Origin: Anastatus disparis
Lineage: Eukaryota; Arthropoda; Insecta; Hymenoptera; Eupelmidae
Direction: 5' to 3'
Length of the DNA: 64,000 nt
Assembly: GCA_017163975.1 (NCBI GenBank)
Contig: JAFFSR010000292.1
Coordinates: 1,867,501 to 1,931,500 of the forward strand
Made by a program: the position numbers and the translations under genes. The notes below the pieces were generated by a model. The model worked only from the letters and a program-made list of their open reading frames with translations. It made no database searches and was not told the origin of the DNA. Shown in pieces: positions 1-11,209 of the stretch (position 1 is the first letter of the stretch; every line of letters begins with the position of its first letter).

Positions 1-1705
1 GGGATGAAAATTAACGTTTCGAAACACTATGATTTAGTATGTTCCTGCTGGAGGTTAATGCTTACAGCTAATAATTCAGCACAAGCGGTCATTAGGTTTT
101 TTGCTTTTTTCTATTTTTTTTTATTTTCAATAATTTAAGCTCTGTATGCTTTGTTTGCATTCATCGGACAGCACGAGTTTTAAGGAAAAAATATTGAGTT
201 TGTTTTTTATTAGAAATTTACTTCTTTTTATAATGATAAAACTTGTTTTAATTTTTTTCTATCTGCTTAGCAGTTTAATTGAGATAAAAAACAAAGCTGC
301 TATTTTTTTTTTTTTTTAATATATTCGCATAAATAAATACATTTTATTTATGAAAAATATTTCAATTCAGAACGTTTAAGTTTAAATGTTTAAAATCATA
401 TGAAAAAAAATTAAATTATTGATATCTAAATTTCTGCTTAATCTTTTACTACTTTTTCATATAATTTTAAATTTTAATAATTAAATCGTTTCTTTTTTTA
501 ATGTCTATGTAATTTATTTGTTAAGCATTTAAAAATCAAATGTGTTTTTGAAACGAATATTATTTTAATAGAATATTCGAATAATTTTTTAAAATCATAT
601 TTTTTGCGCTTAATTTTTTTTAGATTCATAATTTTTTTTTTTTTTTTAGTTTTAAACATACTTATATTTTATGTCTTACAAGTATATTGTTGATGAGATT
701 TATAATTTTCTAGTAGTGAAAAAAAAATTTTTACTTTAATATTTAAATAAAGTAAAAAGATCGAGTCGATTAACATTAAAAGAAGTTAAATGTAATTTGC
801 GGATTCAAGTATAATATGACACGTAATATCGAGAACTTGAAAAAGGAGCTTCTGCAAAGAATACTTTACAGATCATATTATACTGACAGAGCAATACGAT
901 ATTGTTTAGAACATGAAATTCTCGATTCTCAAATTATAAAATTATTAGGCCATTTACCTCGCTTTAGAAAAATTTTATATAGAATTTTATAAAAACTCTT
1001 GAGTTAGCTCGAGTATCATTTGATTTTCGATATTTCTACAAATGCTACTAATTTTTTGCTATTGGAGTGTCAATGACATTATACGTTTAATAATAATTAT
1101 GCTATTATTGCAAGAATTTTTTTTACTAATATGCTGAACAATGTAACTTTATTCAATTATAATTTTATGCATAAATTAACATTATTGTCATTAATTTTTA
1201 ATTGATTTTATATAAGAGATAACTTGAAAAGGAATTTTTTTAAAAATCTATTAAGATTCTAATAAATTGTATTCTAAATTCTAAATAAATGGTTTCAATA
1301 AAAAGTTAAATTAAAGTAAATTTGTAATTTAAAAATTTGGTTTTTATTATTATTATATTAAAATGGATAATTTTTGATCCCATCAAAATTAATCTTAACT
1401 TAATAAAAGCTAAATAAAATTTAACAGAAATAAAAAAAAATTCAAACTTTTTGTAGATAAATTTAGCTCAAATTGCTGAAAATTATCGTTAAAAATTTGT
1501 TTTCCGCAAAGAAATGTATTATTCAAAAATTTATATTTATTTTATTTTATATTATTGAATTTGACAAAATTTAATTGATTTTTCATAAATTTTTACGTTT
1601 ATCTAATTAAAATTTGACTGGAATTGCAAAAGATTATTTATAACAATCAACATAAAATTTTTGTTATAAATATAATTTTTCTGATTAAAATTAAATAATT
1701 TTAAA
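1..1705. other. A+T-rich intergenic DNA without a supported gene
   Basis: Long A and T runs, frequent stops in all frames and no splice-linked conserved peptide. The only item of note is a 58-codon ORF at 816-992, listed separately. Confidence 0.6.
816..992 (+). CDS. Possible small ORF of 58 residues, unrecognised
   Basis: An ATG-started frame runs 58 codons to TAA and begins MTRNIENLKKELLQRILYRS. The composition (charged and leucine-rich, helix-like) looks more protein-like than the Phe/Tyr/Ile/Lys-rich chance frames around it. I recognise no family, see no promoter, and cannot exclude chance or a decayed transposon fragment. An in-frame TAA lies just before the ATG, so the frame is not the end of a longer one unless it is spliced. 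Confidence 0.15.
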   Translation: MTRNIENLKKELLQRILYRSYYTDRAIRYCLEHEILDSQIIKLLGHLPRFRKILYRIL

Positions 1706-1714
1706 AGAATATTC

Positions 1715-1891
1715 AAAGAGGTCGTCAGTGGCTTACTCGATAGAGTAATGGATTGATAACCTCGAGGTGCCGAGTTCGAATCCCGCTCTCAGCCGATTGA
1801 TACGAGTACCACTGTACAATAATTAGCATCCCGATGATAGCATAAATGTAGCGAGGTTAAAATGAAAAAAATATTATTTCTTTCTTTCAAT
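1715..1891 (+). mobile_element. tRNA-derived SINE
   Basis: A pol III A-box-like stretch (TGGCTTACTCG from 1729) is followed about 40 bases later by a good B box (GAGTTCGAATCC, 1772-1783), as in tRNA-derived SINE heads. The part between them has an Ile-like anticodon loop (TTGATAA). The 5' and 3' acceptor arms do not pair, so it is not a working tRNA gene. A unique-looking body and an A-rich tail follow. AGAATATTC occurs at 1706-1714 and again at 1892-1900 and may be the target-site duplication left by LINE-assisted insertion. Confidence 0.6.
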
Positions 1892-3473
1892 AGAATATTC
1901 GGTTACTACTTGATTCCGTGTGGTCAAAAAAACTTTAATTTAAAACGGCGTGCGTAAATTTGTATATAATGAAACGCAAGAAAATTTTTTATGTGAAAGT
2001 TTGACTAAAAACCAATAAATAATTCGATTGCAAGTAGCATTGATAATTTAAAAATCAAGTTTACGATGACTGACTGGTATAGAAGGTATCATCTCAGCGA
2101 TGCAGTATAGAATAAAATTTTAGTAGCATCCCAGACGAGATAATAATTTAAATTTTTAATAAAAACGCAACTATTAAAAATAAAAAATTTTAATTCTTTT
2201 AATGAAATAGTATCATCTATTAATTCATTATAAATAAATATTTTTTATAAACTTAATGTTGATATGTGGATCTAGTTTAAACTATAAAGGTTGTTGCGGT
2301 TTAGTATGTACAGAAAGAATTTCATAATAAAATTAATCAGAAATAATGGGTTGCTTGCAAATCGTGCCCAGATTACTGATTCAACACAATCATAATAATA
2401 TCCCCAAGTTCAACCCCAATCATAATAATTTTTATTAGACTTTTTTTACATAAATATGACAAAAATCAAAGCTGATAAAAATCAATATTCAATAATAATA
2501 GTAATAATTTAAAAAATAAGTACTACTTGAAATCATTACAATTCAGTACACGTTTACTGAACGTGATTCATCAGTAAAATAATGTAAAAAGTTGAAGAAA
2601 AAAATAAACTTTAATTTAAGTCTGATTACGTTACGCGAAGAAATATTAATTCGTTCGAAAGCTATTGATAAACAAATAATGAAGATTGAAAATGTATCAA
2701 ACATACGTGTTGTAATGAAGTGGTCAATAAAATTTAATTATTTTAATTAACTTTTAATCTTCATCTTAGATTATCTATAACCCGATAATTACAGCTTATT
2801 ATTTAAAATTTTAAAAATCAAATAAATATTGAACGATATTGAACAATGACAGTTTTTACTAGGTAAAAACTTTTGTTTAAAATCATGTTGAACCCGAATT
2901 TCACCAACAAAATGCCCAATTTTTCAATTTTGCCCAATTTATTGGAACGGTTGCGAATATTTACAAGAACGGACTGTTAACAGCGCGTCGGACAACGAAC
3001 ACGAAGCGACACAACAACGTTCTAGACTCTGAAATCAAACGTGTCACATAATATAACTACTGTATTTTCTGTTTAAAAATACAGAGCAAGAATTTTAGAT
3101 AATTATAAAAACAAAGTAGTTTGTAAAGTGATTATGTGTTTGAAGAAAGTGATGAAAATAATACGTGTGAAGATTGAAAATTTTGACTTATACTTAACCT
3201 CAATTGTGAACATAGTGAAAAAAGCTTAAAAATTTAACTAGTTAATAAATAAAATATTTGCTTTTAATCAAGACTTCTAACGATAATCATTAATTATTTT
3301 AATGACGCACTTGTATGTTTATTCTTGTTATAATTGTAATATGATTTATAATTATATAAGCAACTTTAATTTCCATATCTTCATGACGAACACGCCATAG
3401 CGTGTATTCGAAATAATAGTACACGATGAATATATAAAAAATTGACCAACCCATGGAGAAAAAATCGGGAAAA

Positions 3474-3486
3474 TTTCTACCAGGGA
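3474..3486. mobile_element. Solo end of a CCCTGGTAGAAA-type MITE
   Basis: TTTCTACCAGGGA is the same terminus as the elements at 8088, 16187 and 52681. The flanking words (TTGACCAACCC) are also reminiscent of the 8-kb copy, but no matching opposite end is visible nearby, so this is probably a truncated copy. Confidence 0.4.
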
Positions 3487-5159
3487 ATTGAAAAAAATAA
3501 TTCCCATTATACTTGTTAACTCGAAAAATCGTTCCATCATACTTCTTTCATAACTAAACTAAAATAGTTAAAAATAAAAATAAAAATCTTTGAAAAATAA
3601 AATATTTAATGAAAAAAATATAACTGTGATAAAAAAAATCTTTGACATTAAAAGCATGTAGATAAATATTCATATACAGTTTACGAGCAATAATAAAAAA
3701 CGTCTGCCTCATTATACAATAAAATGTTCAATTAAATACTCAATATTGCACTTTGTTTTTTTTTCTCTCTTACAATGAAACGGAAGGAGCATACGTGAAG
3801 TATATATTTTATTAATAGCGTATAAATCGTGTTCCTTGCATTTCTTTATAATATCGTTCGTGATTGTCGATTTGAAATTGCACGGAGTCTTCTGCACAGT
3901 ATAGTTTTAATAACCGTCATTTAACGTGTCGAATATGCAAAATGTATTTATAAAGTGTACGTAATGTGATATAGGATTTTAATGAAATTAAAATTTGAAT
4001 TTCAAAGCAGTTTTGTTTGTCCATCAATGCAAGAACTGATCAATTAGATAAAAATTATTTTTTTATTTTACTGATAACTGGGCAACAAACTCCTGTATTC
4101 TATTCTATTTTTTAAATTCTGCAATGATGCTTTTAAAAGTATTATTCAAAGATGCTTTGTTCCGAATAATATCTTGAAAAATAGATTTGCATTGAAACTG
4201 TGTGCTAATAATTTTGTATTTGTAATATTAATAATTATTAATTCATGAAATTTCATATAAATTTTTTTTAAAAATAATTAGTGTAATAAAGCTACACATT
4301 TTATTGTTTCATAAAAAAATAGTGTAAATCAAAAATAGAGTAATTAAATTAATATGACTAATTTTCTATTCTCACATGTGATGCAAAATATGAAAGTTAA
4401 AATAAAAGGCGAATATAAATTTTGTTCATATAGTTTAAAACTTTAATAAAATAATGTATATTTTGTATTTTTTTCATGAAACATTTTTTTTATTTTTTTG
4501 TTTCCATACTTTTATCTGATTTATGAACTGAGGGCATTTTTACGTCAAGATGTGAATGAAAGCAAGTCAAGCTTTTGGCCAATAACCAAAAATGTAACAC
4601 GTAAAAAATTAGTAAACAAAATTATTTTTAAATGATTATATAAAAGACCTAGAAAAAAATAAACATTTTCTTACTATTTCTAATGTTAAACTTTTTCTTT
4701 AAAGTTAATAATATTGAAAGTATTATTAAATGCAATTTTTTAAATCTTGCTTTTAGAATAATCTATAACTAAAGTTTTTTTATTTTTAACGTTCAATGTT
4801 TAAAATTCTATTACTTTTATAAAATTGATTTTAATGTAATAAAAATATGAAATTAGTGAGAAGTTCAACACTAAACTTACATTTGTGTCAATATAAATGA
4901 AGCGCAAAAGATGGTTACAATAAGTAAAATAATATTATTTTCAACTATACAATTTTTATACTTAAAAAAAATAGTAGATTGCTCGTAGAATATCATGACG
5001 CGTGAAATTTATATTATTTGATTCTCAAATTTAATATTTAATTATCAGCAATCATATTTTACTTTGTTAAAAAATTTTTTATTTTTATCTAAAAAAATAT
5101 TAATTAAAAAAAACATATTTAAAAAAAAAAAATAAAGAATTTATAAAAAGTGATTTATA

Positions 5160-5770
5160 TTCTTGGATATTTAAAGAATCTGCAGCGATCGGAGCAACGA
5201 GCAGTCATCGCACTCTCCTTTGATTGTATATACACACATTGCTTTTGGATAAAGATAAACATCCCGTATAGCATCTCCGACTCGTATAGTCCTGTCTAAA
5301 ATCACCAAAAGTTAAAAGACCTATATATATAGTATAATTATTTAAAACTCGTCACGACACAGACATCCAGCGCATGACGATCTTATCCCATTTATAGTTT
5401 CTCTTCTCTCTCTCATAATGCGCTCGATTTATTTTAGCTCAGTTAGTATTATATGCAGACAACACATAACTCTACGTATGTATATGTTTCTTTCTCTCAT
5501 TTTTTTAAATTTTTTATTCGTAGAGTATAGAGCTTGTTGTACATGGTCGTGCGCGTCGTAGATTTAAAACGACGACGAAAGAAAGAAAAAGAGTATATGT
5601 GTGTACGTGTGAGAGAGAGAAAGAAAGAGTGTATGAGTGAGCGAACGAACTCTAAAAATATTGGTCGGCAAGTTGCGCCTAGCAACAGAGCGAACCGAAC
5701 CTGGCGCGAGTCAAGCTGTTGTATGCAGCCGCGGAATCACGCCTGCCCTCTCTCTCTCTCGGAACAGTAA
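5160..5770. promoter_or_regulatory. CpG-richer patch, possible regulatory DNA
   Basis: Within very A+T-rich DNA this stretch has many CpG dinucleotides, TATA-like runs (around 5320), purine/pyrimidine tracts ending in (CT)n at 5750-5760, and an imperfect X-box-like inverted repeat GTTGCGCCTAGCAAC near 5671. No attached coding exon was found, so promoter or enhancer function is only a possibility. Confidence 0.2.
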
Positions 5771-8087
5771 ATTTTCTTTCTCTCTCTTTCTTTCACTCTT
5801 TTTTCTTACTCTTTTATTTTTTATTTGACGATAAGCAATGAGCAACAAGTTTTTGGAGCGCATATCTTTTGTTTACGTGATTTCATTTGTTTTTATACTT
5901 TTTCGACGCATTTGGTGCTGTTTATCTAATTTTAATTTTTTTTCGATTATTATTTATCAATCAATCTGTTATCTTGCCTGCTCGAGTTGTGTGCATATTT
6001 GAAAACTTAATTAATAATTAACGGCTAACAAAACAAGAAAGATCATATTGCATCTCATCTTTGTAACATAAATTTCATAATTTTTTTATTTTCAAATTTT
6101 TTTACGTTTAGTTTTAACTTAGTGTTTTTTTACCAACAAAATATCGTTTAAATTATTTGGATTTAAAAATAATTAGCATTGTTTTTTTTTAATTAAATTT
6201 ATTACTTTGATAAACATATAGTCTAGAGATAAAAAAAAATTTAACATTGAAAAAAATGTGTATATAAAAAAAGTAAGAAAATTTAGAAACATTATGTGCG
6301 TGTGTGTGTTTACTTGCACTTTGAACACGATTGATGCGCAGTATTTTCGTCATTTTAACCTGCGTCATGTCAACTGACGTGGACGTATTGGAGAGCCTTT
6401 TACATATATTTTAACGCATTGATAACAAAAGATACAAAGAGCGTCAGGATTGTCAATACGAATTAAGTGCGCTGTCTTTTACAATCAATTATCTAACTAA
6501 TAGAGCCTGATGATTGTAATTTTATTATTTTTTGTTGATGAAAAAAATACTACAACATTTATTTTTATACGAGAATTATTTTTAAAAAAATTATCAGCTG
6601 TAAGAAACTACATTTTCGTTTCTACATGTACTTTTAGAAAATAAACTTATTTTAAATAAAAAATAGTGATATTTTTAAAAAGTCATTTAAAGTAAGATGG
6701 GTTCATAATAAGCTTACGAAAGCATGAAACCAGTTATGTTGGTGTGTCTATACTGTTTGGGCTCGAGATGTAGGTCATGATTTGAGGTGAATATCAAGTA
6801 GATATAAATAGGAATTCTAAACAAAAATATTTAGAATTTTGTATGATTATTTTTTTTTCTGCCTTTAATTCGCTGCATTCGTATTCTAAACAAAAAAAAA
6901 TGATTGAATAGAATGTTTTTCTTCGGTGAATAAAAGAAAGCGTGCCAAAATAACTTTTACTGCTTAAATTTACTGTTACTACTGAATTATTGTTAGCAAT
7001 TCTTTTACACTAATAAAAAAAATTTTTATTTTTTATTTTGTATGAAAATTAAAATAATTTTTAAATATTTTCTTTCAAGCTTCCCTTTTAATCTTAAAAC
7101 CAGACAAACAAATAAACACTATCAAAACATCGTATGTATGCGCACAACGTTTCATTACCTATCAAATGACTAAAACTTTAACAAGAGGCACTTTAATTTA
7201 ATTTATTCAAAAAATTAATAGAAGTATAAGTAAACGAAGTACATAATTCTCAGAAAGTATACCTCGTCAAGCGTAGAAGAAAAAAATTTTTAAAACAAGA
7301 TATAACTTTTCATATACTCGAAGGTAAGACTTTGGTTTTTCTTCAATGCGCTTTTGTAAAATTTAAACTTTTACTCTACTTACATTGAAGATTACTGACG
7401 ATTCTTAATTCAAGTACGTCGCCCATGGCAGTCACGTAACGACTATTACGTTAATTGCGCTTTTGGCGTATATACCTTTATGCAAAAAAAATAATTAAAC
7501 GCTACGCAATCTTATCTTTCGAAAGGACTTTTTTATACTTTTTTCTTTTAAAAATAAAAGGAAGCGTAAAACGGTTCTTGGCCAATGGCAACAAAACTTT
7601 AAAAAAAACATATCTGTTAACATGTTTACAATAAGAAAAATCTATGAAGAAATTTAAACATTGTATATCGATGTTTTACGTGCAGCTAGATATGGACACG
7701 TCATACACGAAGAGCAGGAAGATACGTCGTCGCTTTACGTGTATAATAATCGAAAGGAGGAAAAGAGTTTTTTGACTTTTTCTTACATTTCGGGTCCAGC
7801 ATTATATGTTGCATGTGGTAAACATGAACCTGTTTCCATTCCCTTATTTGAATGGAAAATTATAGTTGTCGAAAAAGCCGCTACATTGTATAGCGAGAAA
7901 AGATATTTTTAAGAAAAATAAATTATATCGTGTACATTAATTTTTTATTTTCTCAATTTTTTAATAATAGATTTGTAAACGTTATAAAATAAGTACCTGT
8001 ATAAAATTTTTTGCGAGAAAGCGGATGTTTACCAAAGTTAAATTGAACGAAATTTTTCAATTTTTACTCAAATACAAGCAATAATAA

Positions 8088-8251
8088 TTCTGGTAATAAA
8101 TTGACCATATTTAAGACAGGATTTGTGGTCAACGGTAAGTTTAATTAACACTTACAGCTAAAAATTTTGTTTAAACAATTTCTAAAATATGTCATTTTAA
8201 CTTTCGTTGGTTAGAAATTTTGCCAAAAATATGGTCAATTTTCTACCAGGG
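8088..8251. mobile_element. MITE, CCCTGGTAGAA family (diverged copy)
   Basis: About 164 bp, bounded by a decayed left end (TTCTGGTAATAAATTGACC) and an intact right end (GGTCAATTTTCTACCAGGGA), which are inverted repeats of each other. The interior is also loosely self-complementary (TTTAACTTTCG next to GGTTAG, matching CAACGGTAAG). No transposase is encoded, so it would have moved in trans. Confidence 0.6.
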
Positions 8252-8259
8252 AATAATAT

Positions 8260-10380
8260 TTTAATTTATAATAAAAAAATAGTACCATTATTAATAGTAT
8301 CATTATTATTATGCATAAAAATTTTATTTAAATAAGGAAGAACCATTTTATAATATTAAAATAAGTAATTTTTAAAATGAGTTGAAGAACGTTATAATAT
8401 TTATATACATATGTTCAGGCTCATTGGCTCGATGTTAATAAATAAAATATCAAATCATTAATCTTAAGAAGATAAAAGTTATTGGAATTGAAAGCGTTAT
8501 TACGAAATCAAAACGTAAAGCCCATAAAATATAAAAATTTCAAAACTTCCTTCTACAGTACTAAAAATAAATTTTACTTGTATATTAAGCTTGTGACTTA
8601 TTTTTTTTTTTTTTTTGTCAAAAAAATCTACGAGATTTCCTGAAGCATAACGACAAGCATATAAAAAAAACGAATAAGAAGGGGAAGAGACAACGGCGGA
8701 AGTCCAAAAAAAAATGAAACTTCAGAAAGAAGAGTTTGTTGTGTGTAACTTCGTGATGTTATTTCTCCGTATTATGATACAAACGTGTTTCTTGATTTCC
8801 ATATCTTTATGAGGCGCCTACATGAGAAATTTTATTATTGTTAACGTAATTTCAATTAAAAAAACTAAATTATAACGTAATTACAATGAAAAAAATAACG
8901 ATCGTTAAATTTTTATTATCATTTGATTTTAGTTCTTAAAAATTAACTTCAATTTATTTATCATCAAATTACATTGAAAAACTTTAATATTCTTAAGCTG
9001 GGATCTTGTATTTATTATAAATAAAAATAAGTGATTAAAATATTAAAAATACATTTTTTCCAGTTATAATAAAAAATCTGTTTATTGATACTTGTAAAAA
9101 ATATAAAAAAGGGTTATTTTTTCCATGTGATTTTTATAAGTTATAATAAATCTGACGTTATTTGTCATCATCGTAAATATATTAAATTTCGTAAAAATAT
9201 AAGTTTATGTTTACTTTTATTATATTTACATATAAGGCCGTTTATTTTGTTTAAAAAAATATCGTTAAAACACATGAATTCTTTATTCTCTCTGACTTTG
9301 ATGAAAGTTATTTTATAAAGAACTTTCAACCTCTCTTACAAAACAACAGACTTTTACTGCAACCCGTTGTTATTAATGCCGTTAACGGTATAACTTTAAG
9401 CCGTGGACGTATTAAAATGCAAGACCATGAACCGTACTGAAACTCAAACATATATGTACTAAGCTTAACTCCTCACCTGTGACTTTGTAGAAAAGTTTTA
9501 CTGGCCAACGAAAAAAATGCACCTGGTTACTAAATTATAAAAAAAAAAAATTAAATTTTTGAAAATTTTTAGTATTTTTAATTTTTATAATTTTCATATA
9601 CATATATCGGTATGAGCCAGTGTCAGTTTTTACGTATAGAACTGTAAATTTTAAATTTTATTGTAAGTTTTATAGCTTGTTCAATCTCTTGTTCTCTCCA
9701 GCCTCTATTTGACTTTTATACAATGTTTCAGAAAGATTTTCGAAGTTTGCCGCATTAATTTTTAAGATATATTACACTTTTCTGTGACAAACGTGTTCGG
9801 TTATTTTTTCTTCGGGATCATGTGTCATAAACGTTATAGAATATGTTGGCGTGAAAACAAAACTTTCTTTGTTAATGTTCGACGAGCTTCTCTATACTTT
9901 CACCACATGTGATGATAACGTATTGAAAAGTGAAAAATTTCTTAATTACTCAACTGACGAAATGTACGAAAATCGTTAACTTAGACTTCTTATTGGATAT
10001 CGCTCAAGAAAGATTTCTAAAATTGGTTAACCGTTTAAAACTAAAATGTATTTATGATGTTCTTTTTCTTAATTAAAATTCTAAAAATGTGAACTTGAAA
10101 ATTTTTTTCAAATTACCAATCATTCAAAACAAATTTTTTTAAAAATTAACTTCTTGAGTTGATAAAAGGTTGACAATATTATTTTATCATCGAATCTTAA
10201 TGAAAATTTTTTAATCTATGAATACATTATTTAATCGTATTTATTGTCTTTTAGTTGACATGCACTGTACAAAGATGCATTTTGCTCACTGCTTTACCTA
10301 CTTAATTATGACGCTTATGTCAAGAAAAAAATCTCCTTTTCAGAATTTTTTTTCAAAATATAAAAATTGATTGGATAGGG
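8260..10380. other. Intergenic A+T-rich DNA, nothing recognised
   Basis: Poly(A)/poly(T) tracts and chance ORFs with non-ATG starts. No repeat ends, RNA gene motifs or conserved peptides were seen. Confidence 0.5.
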
Positions 10381-10382
10381 TA

Positions 10383-11205
10383 AATGATGTACTAAGTAAA
10401 AGCTTTAATTTCAAGTATAATCAAAATATATTCTATTTCAAAAGTTGCGAGACAAGCCCAGACGACTGTCATGAGTCCGACTACGTCTCCCTGTTTTCCA
10501 ACAGCCCTCTCCTCTGAGCTGTCAGCAGTCCCTGGCCTTAGACCACTTCCAACGCCCCCCACACCCCCCCCAAATTTACCCACCCCCCACACCCCCCCCA
10601 CCTCCCGCCTTCCCTTTCCGCCCCATCCCCCTAAACCCATTTCTTCCCCCATCTTTTCTTTCCTCCCTTACTTTCACCGCACTTCACCCCGCTTCCCATC
10701 CCCTTCTTCTTCTTACAACACTTTTCATTCCCCACCACGCCTCCCCCCCCCCTTAGGCCTTTTATCAACACTTTTCTTTATCCTTTTCCCATCCCTACTC
10801 CCGCCGGTCTCCACCCCTTAATTCACCCACCAGCCCGATAACCCCCCCGGCTACATGTTTTATGTGGATCTCGGTCCATTATTTCATCTTACTTCCGTTT
10901 CGCCCCTAGCCTCTATCCCATTTTCTAACACCAACCCTCTTAGACGTCCCATCCCCCCACCCCCCCCTCGCTCTCTCACACCCGTTCCACACCCACTTTA
11001 CACTTTTATCCTACTTTCTACACCACTTCCATATAATTTTTAGGTATGATGTACTAGTAGCTTTTTCAGTATAATCAAATATATTCTATTTCAAAATTTG
11101 ACGCCTCAATCGACTTCTTCCTATACTTCTCCTGTTTTTCCATACAGCCCCTCTAGCCAGCTTCACTTAGACCTCTACTCTCCGCCCCATCCTAATATGC
11201 AACAG
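10383..11205. repeat. C-rich imperfect tandem repeat
   Basis: Two direct copies of an A+T-rich lead-in (GATGTACTA, then TATAATCAAA and ATATTCTATTTCAAAA; from about 10386 and 11047) are each followed by a pyrimidine-rich segment containing CTGTTTTCC, ACAGCC and CTTAGACC. A third, weaker internal copy lies near 10890-10950. The first unit has expanded with C6-C8 runs and CCCACC-type simple sequence over about 450 bp. The proline-rich open frame on the plus strand and the glycine-rich one on the minus strand are by-products of this composition. Confidence 0.65.
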
Positions 11206-11209
11206 ACGC

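Larger units (their letters stand above)
1901..8087. other. Intergenic A+T-rich DNA, no supported gene
   Basis: No ORF with an ATG start, conserved motif or splice partner stands out. One terminal MITE fragment (3474-3486) and one CpG-richer patch (5160-5770) are listed separately. The remainder is A/T runs and short simple repeats. Confidence 0.5.

Noticed and set aside
1721..1795. A functional tRNA gene
   Set aside because: The internal promoter boxes are present, but the acceptor arms do not pair and extra sequence follows, so it is scored as a SINE.
5671..5685. RFX X-box-like word GTTGCGCCTAGCAAC
   Set aside because: The spacing and the central bases deviate from the consensus, and no gene is attached to it.
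7661..7912. 83-codon plus-strand frame
   Set aside because: It starts at TTG, no motif is recognised, and there are no supporting splice or promoter signals.
10471..10821. 116-codon proline-rich open frame on the plus strand (and a glycine-rich one on the minus strand)
   Set aside because: It is produced by the C-rich tandem repeat; low complexity, no domain, and no splice signals that would extend it.
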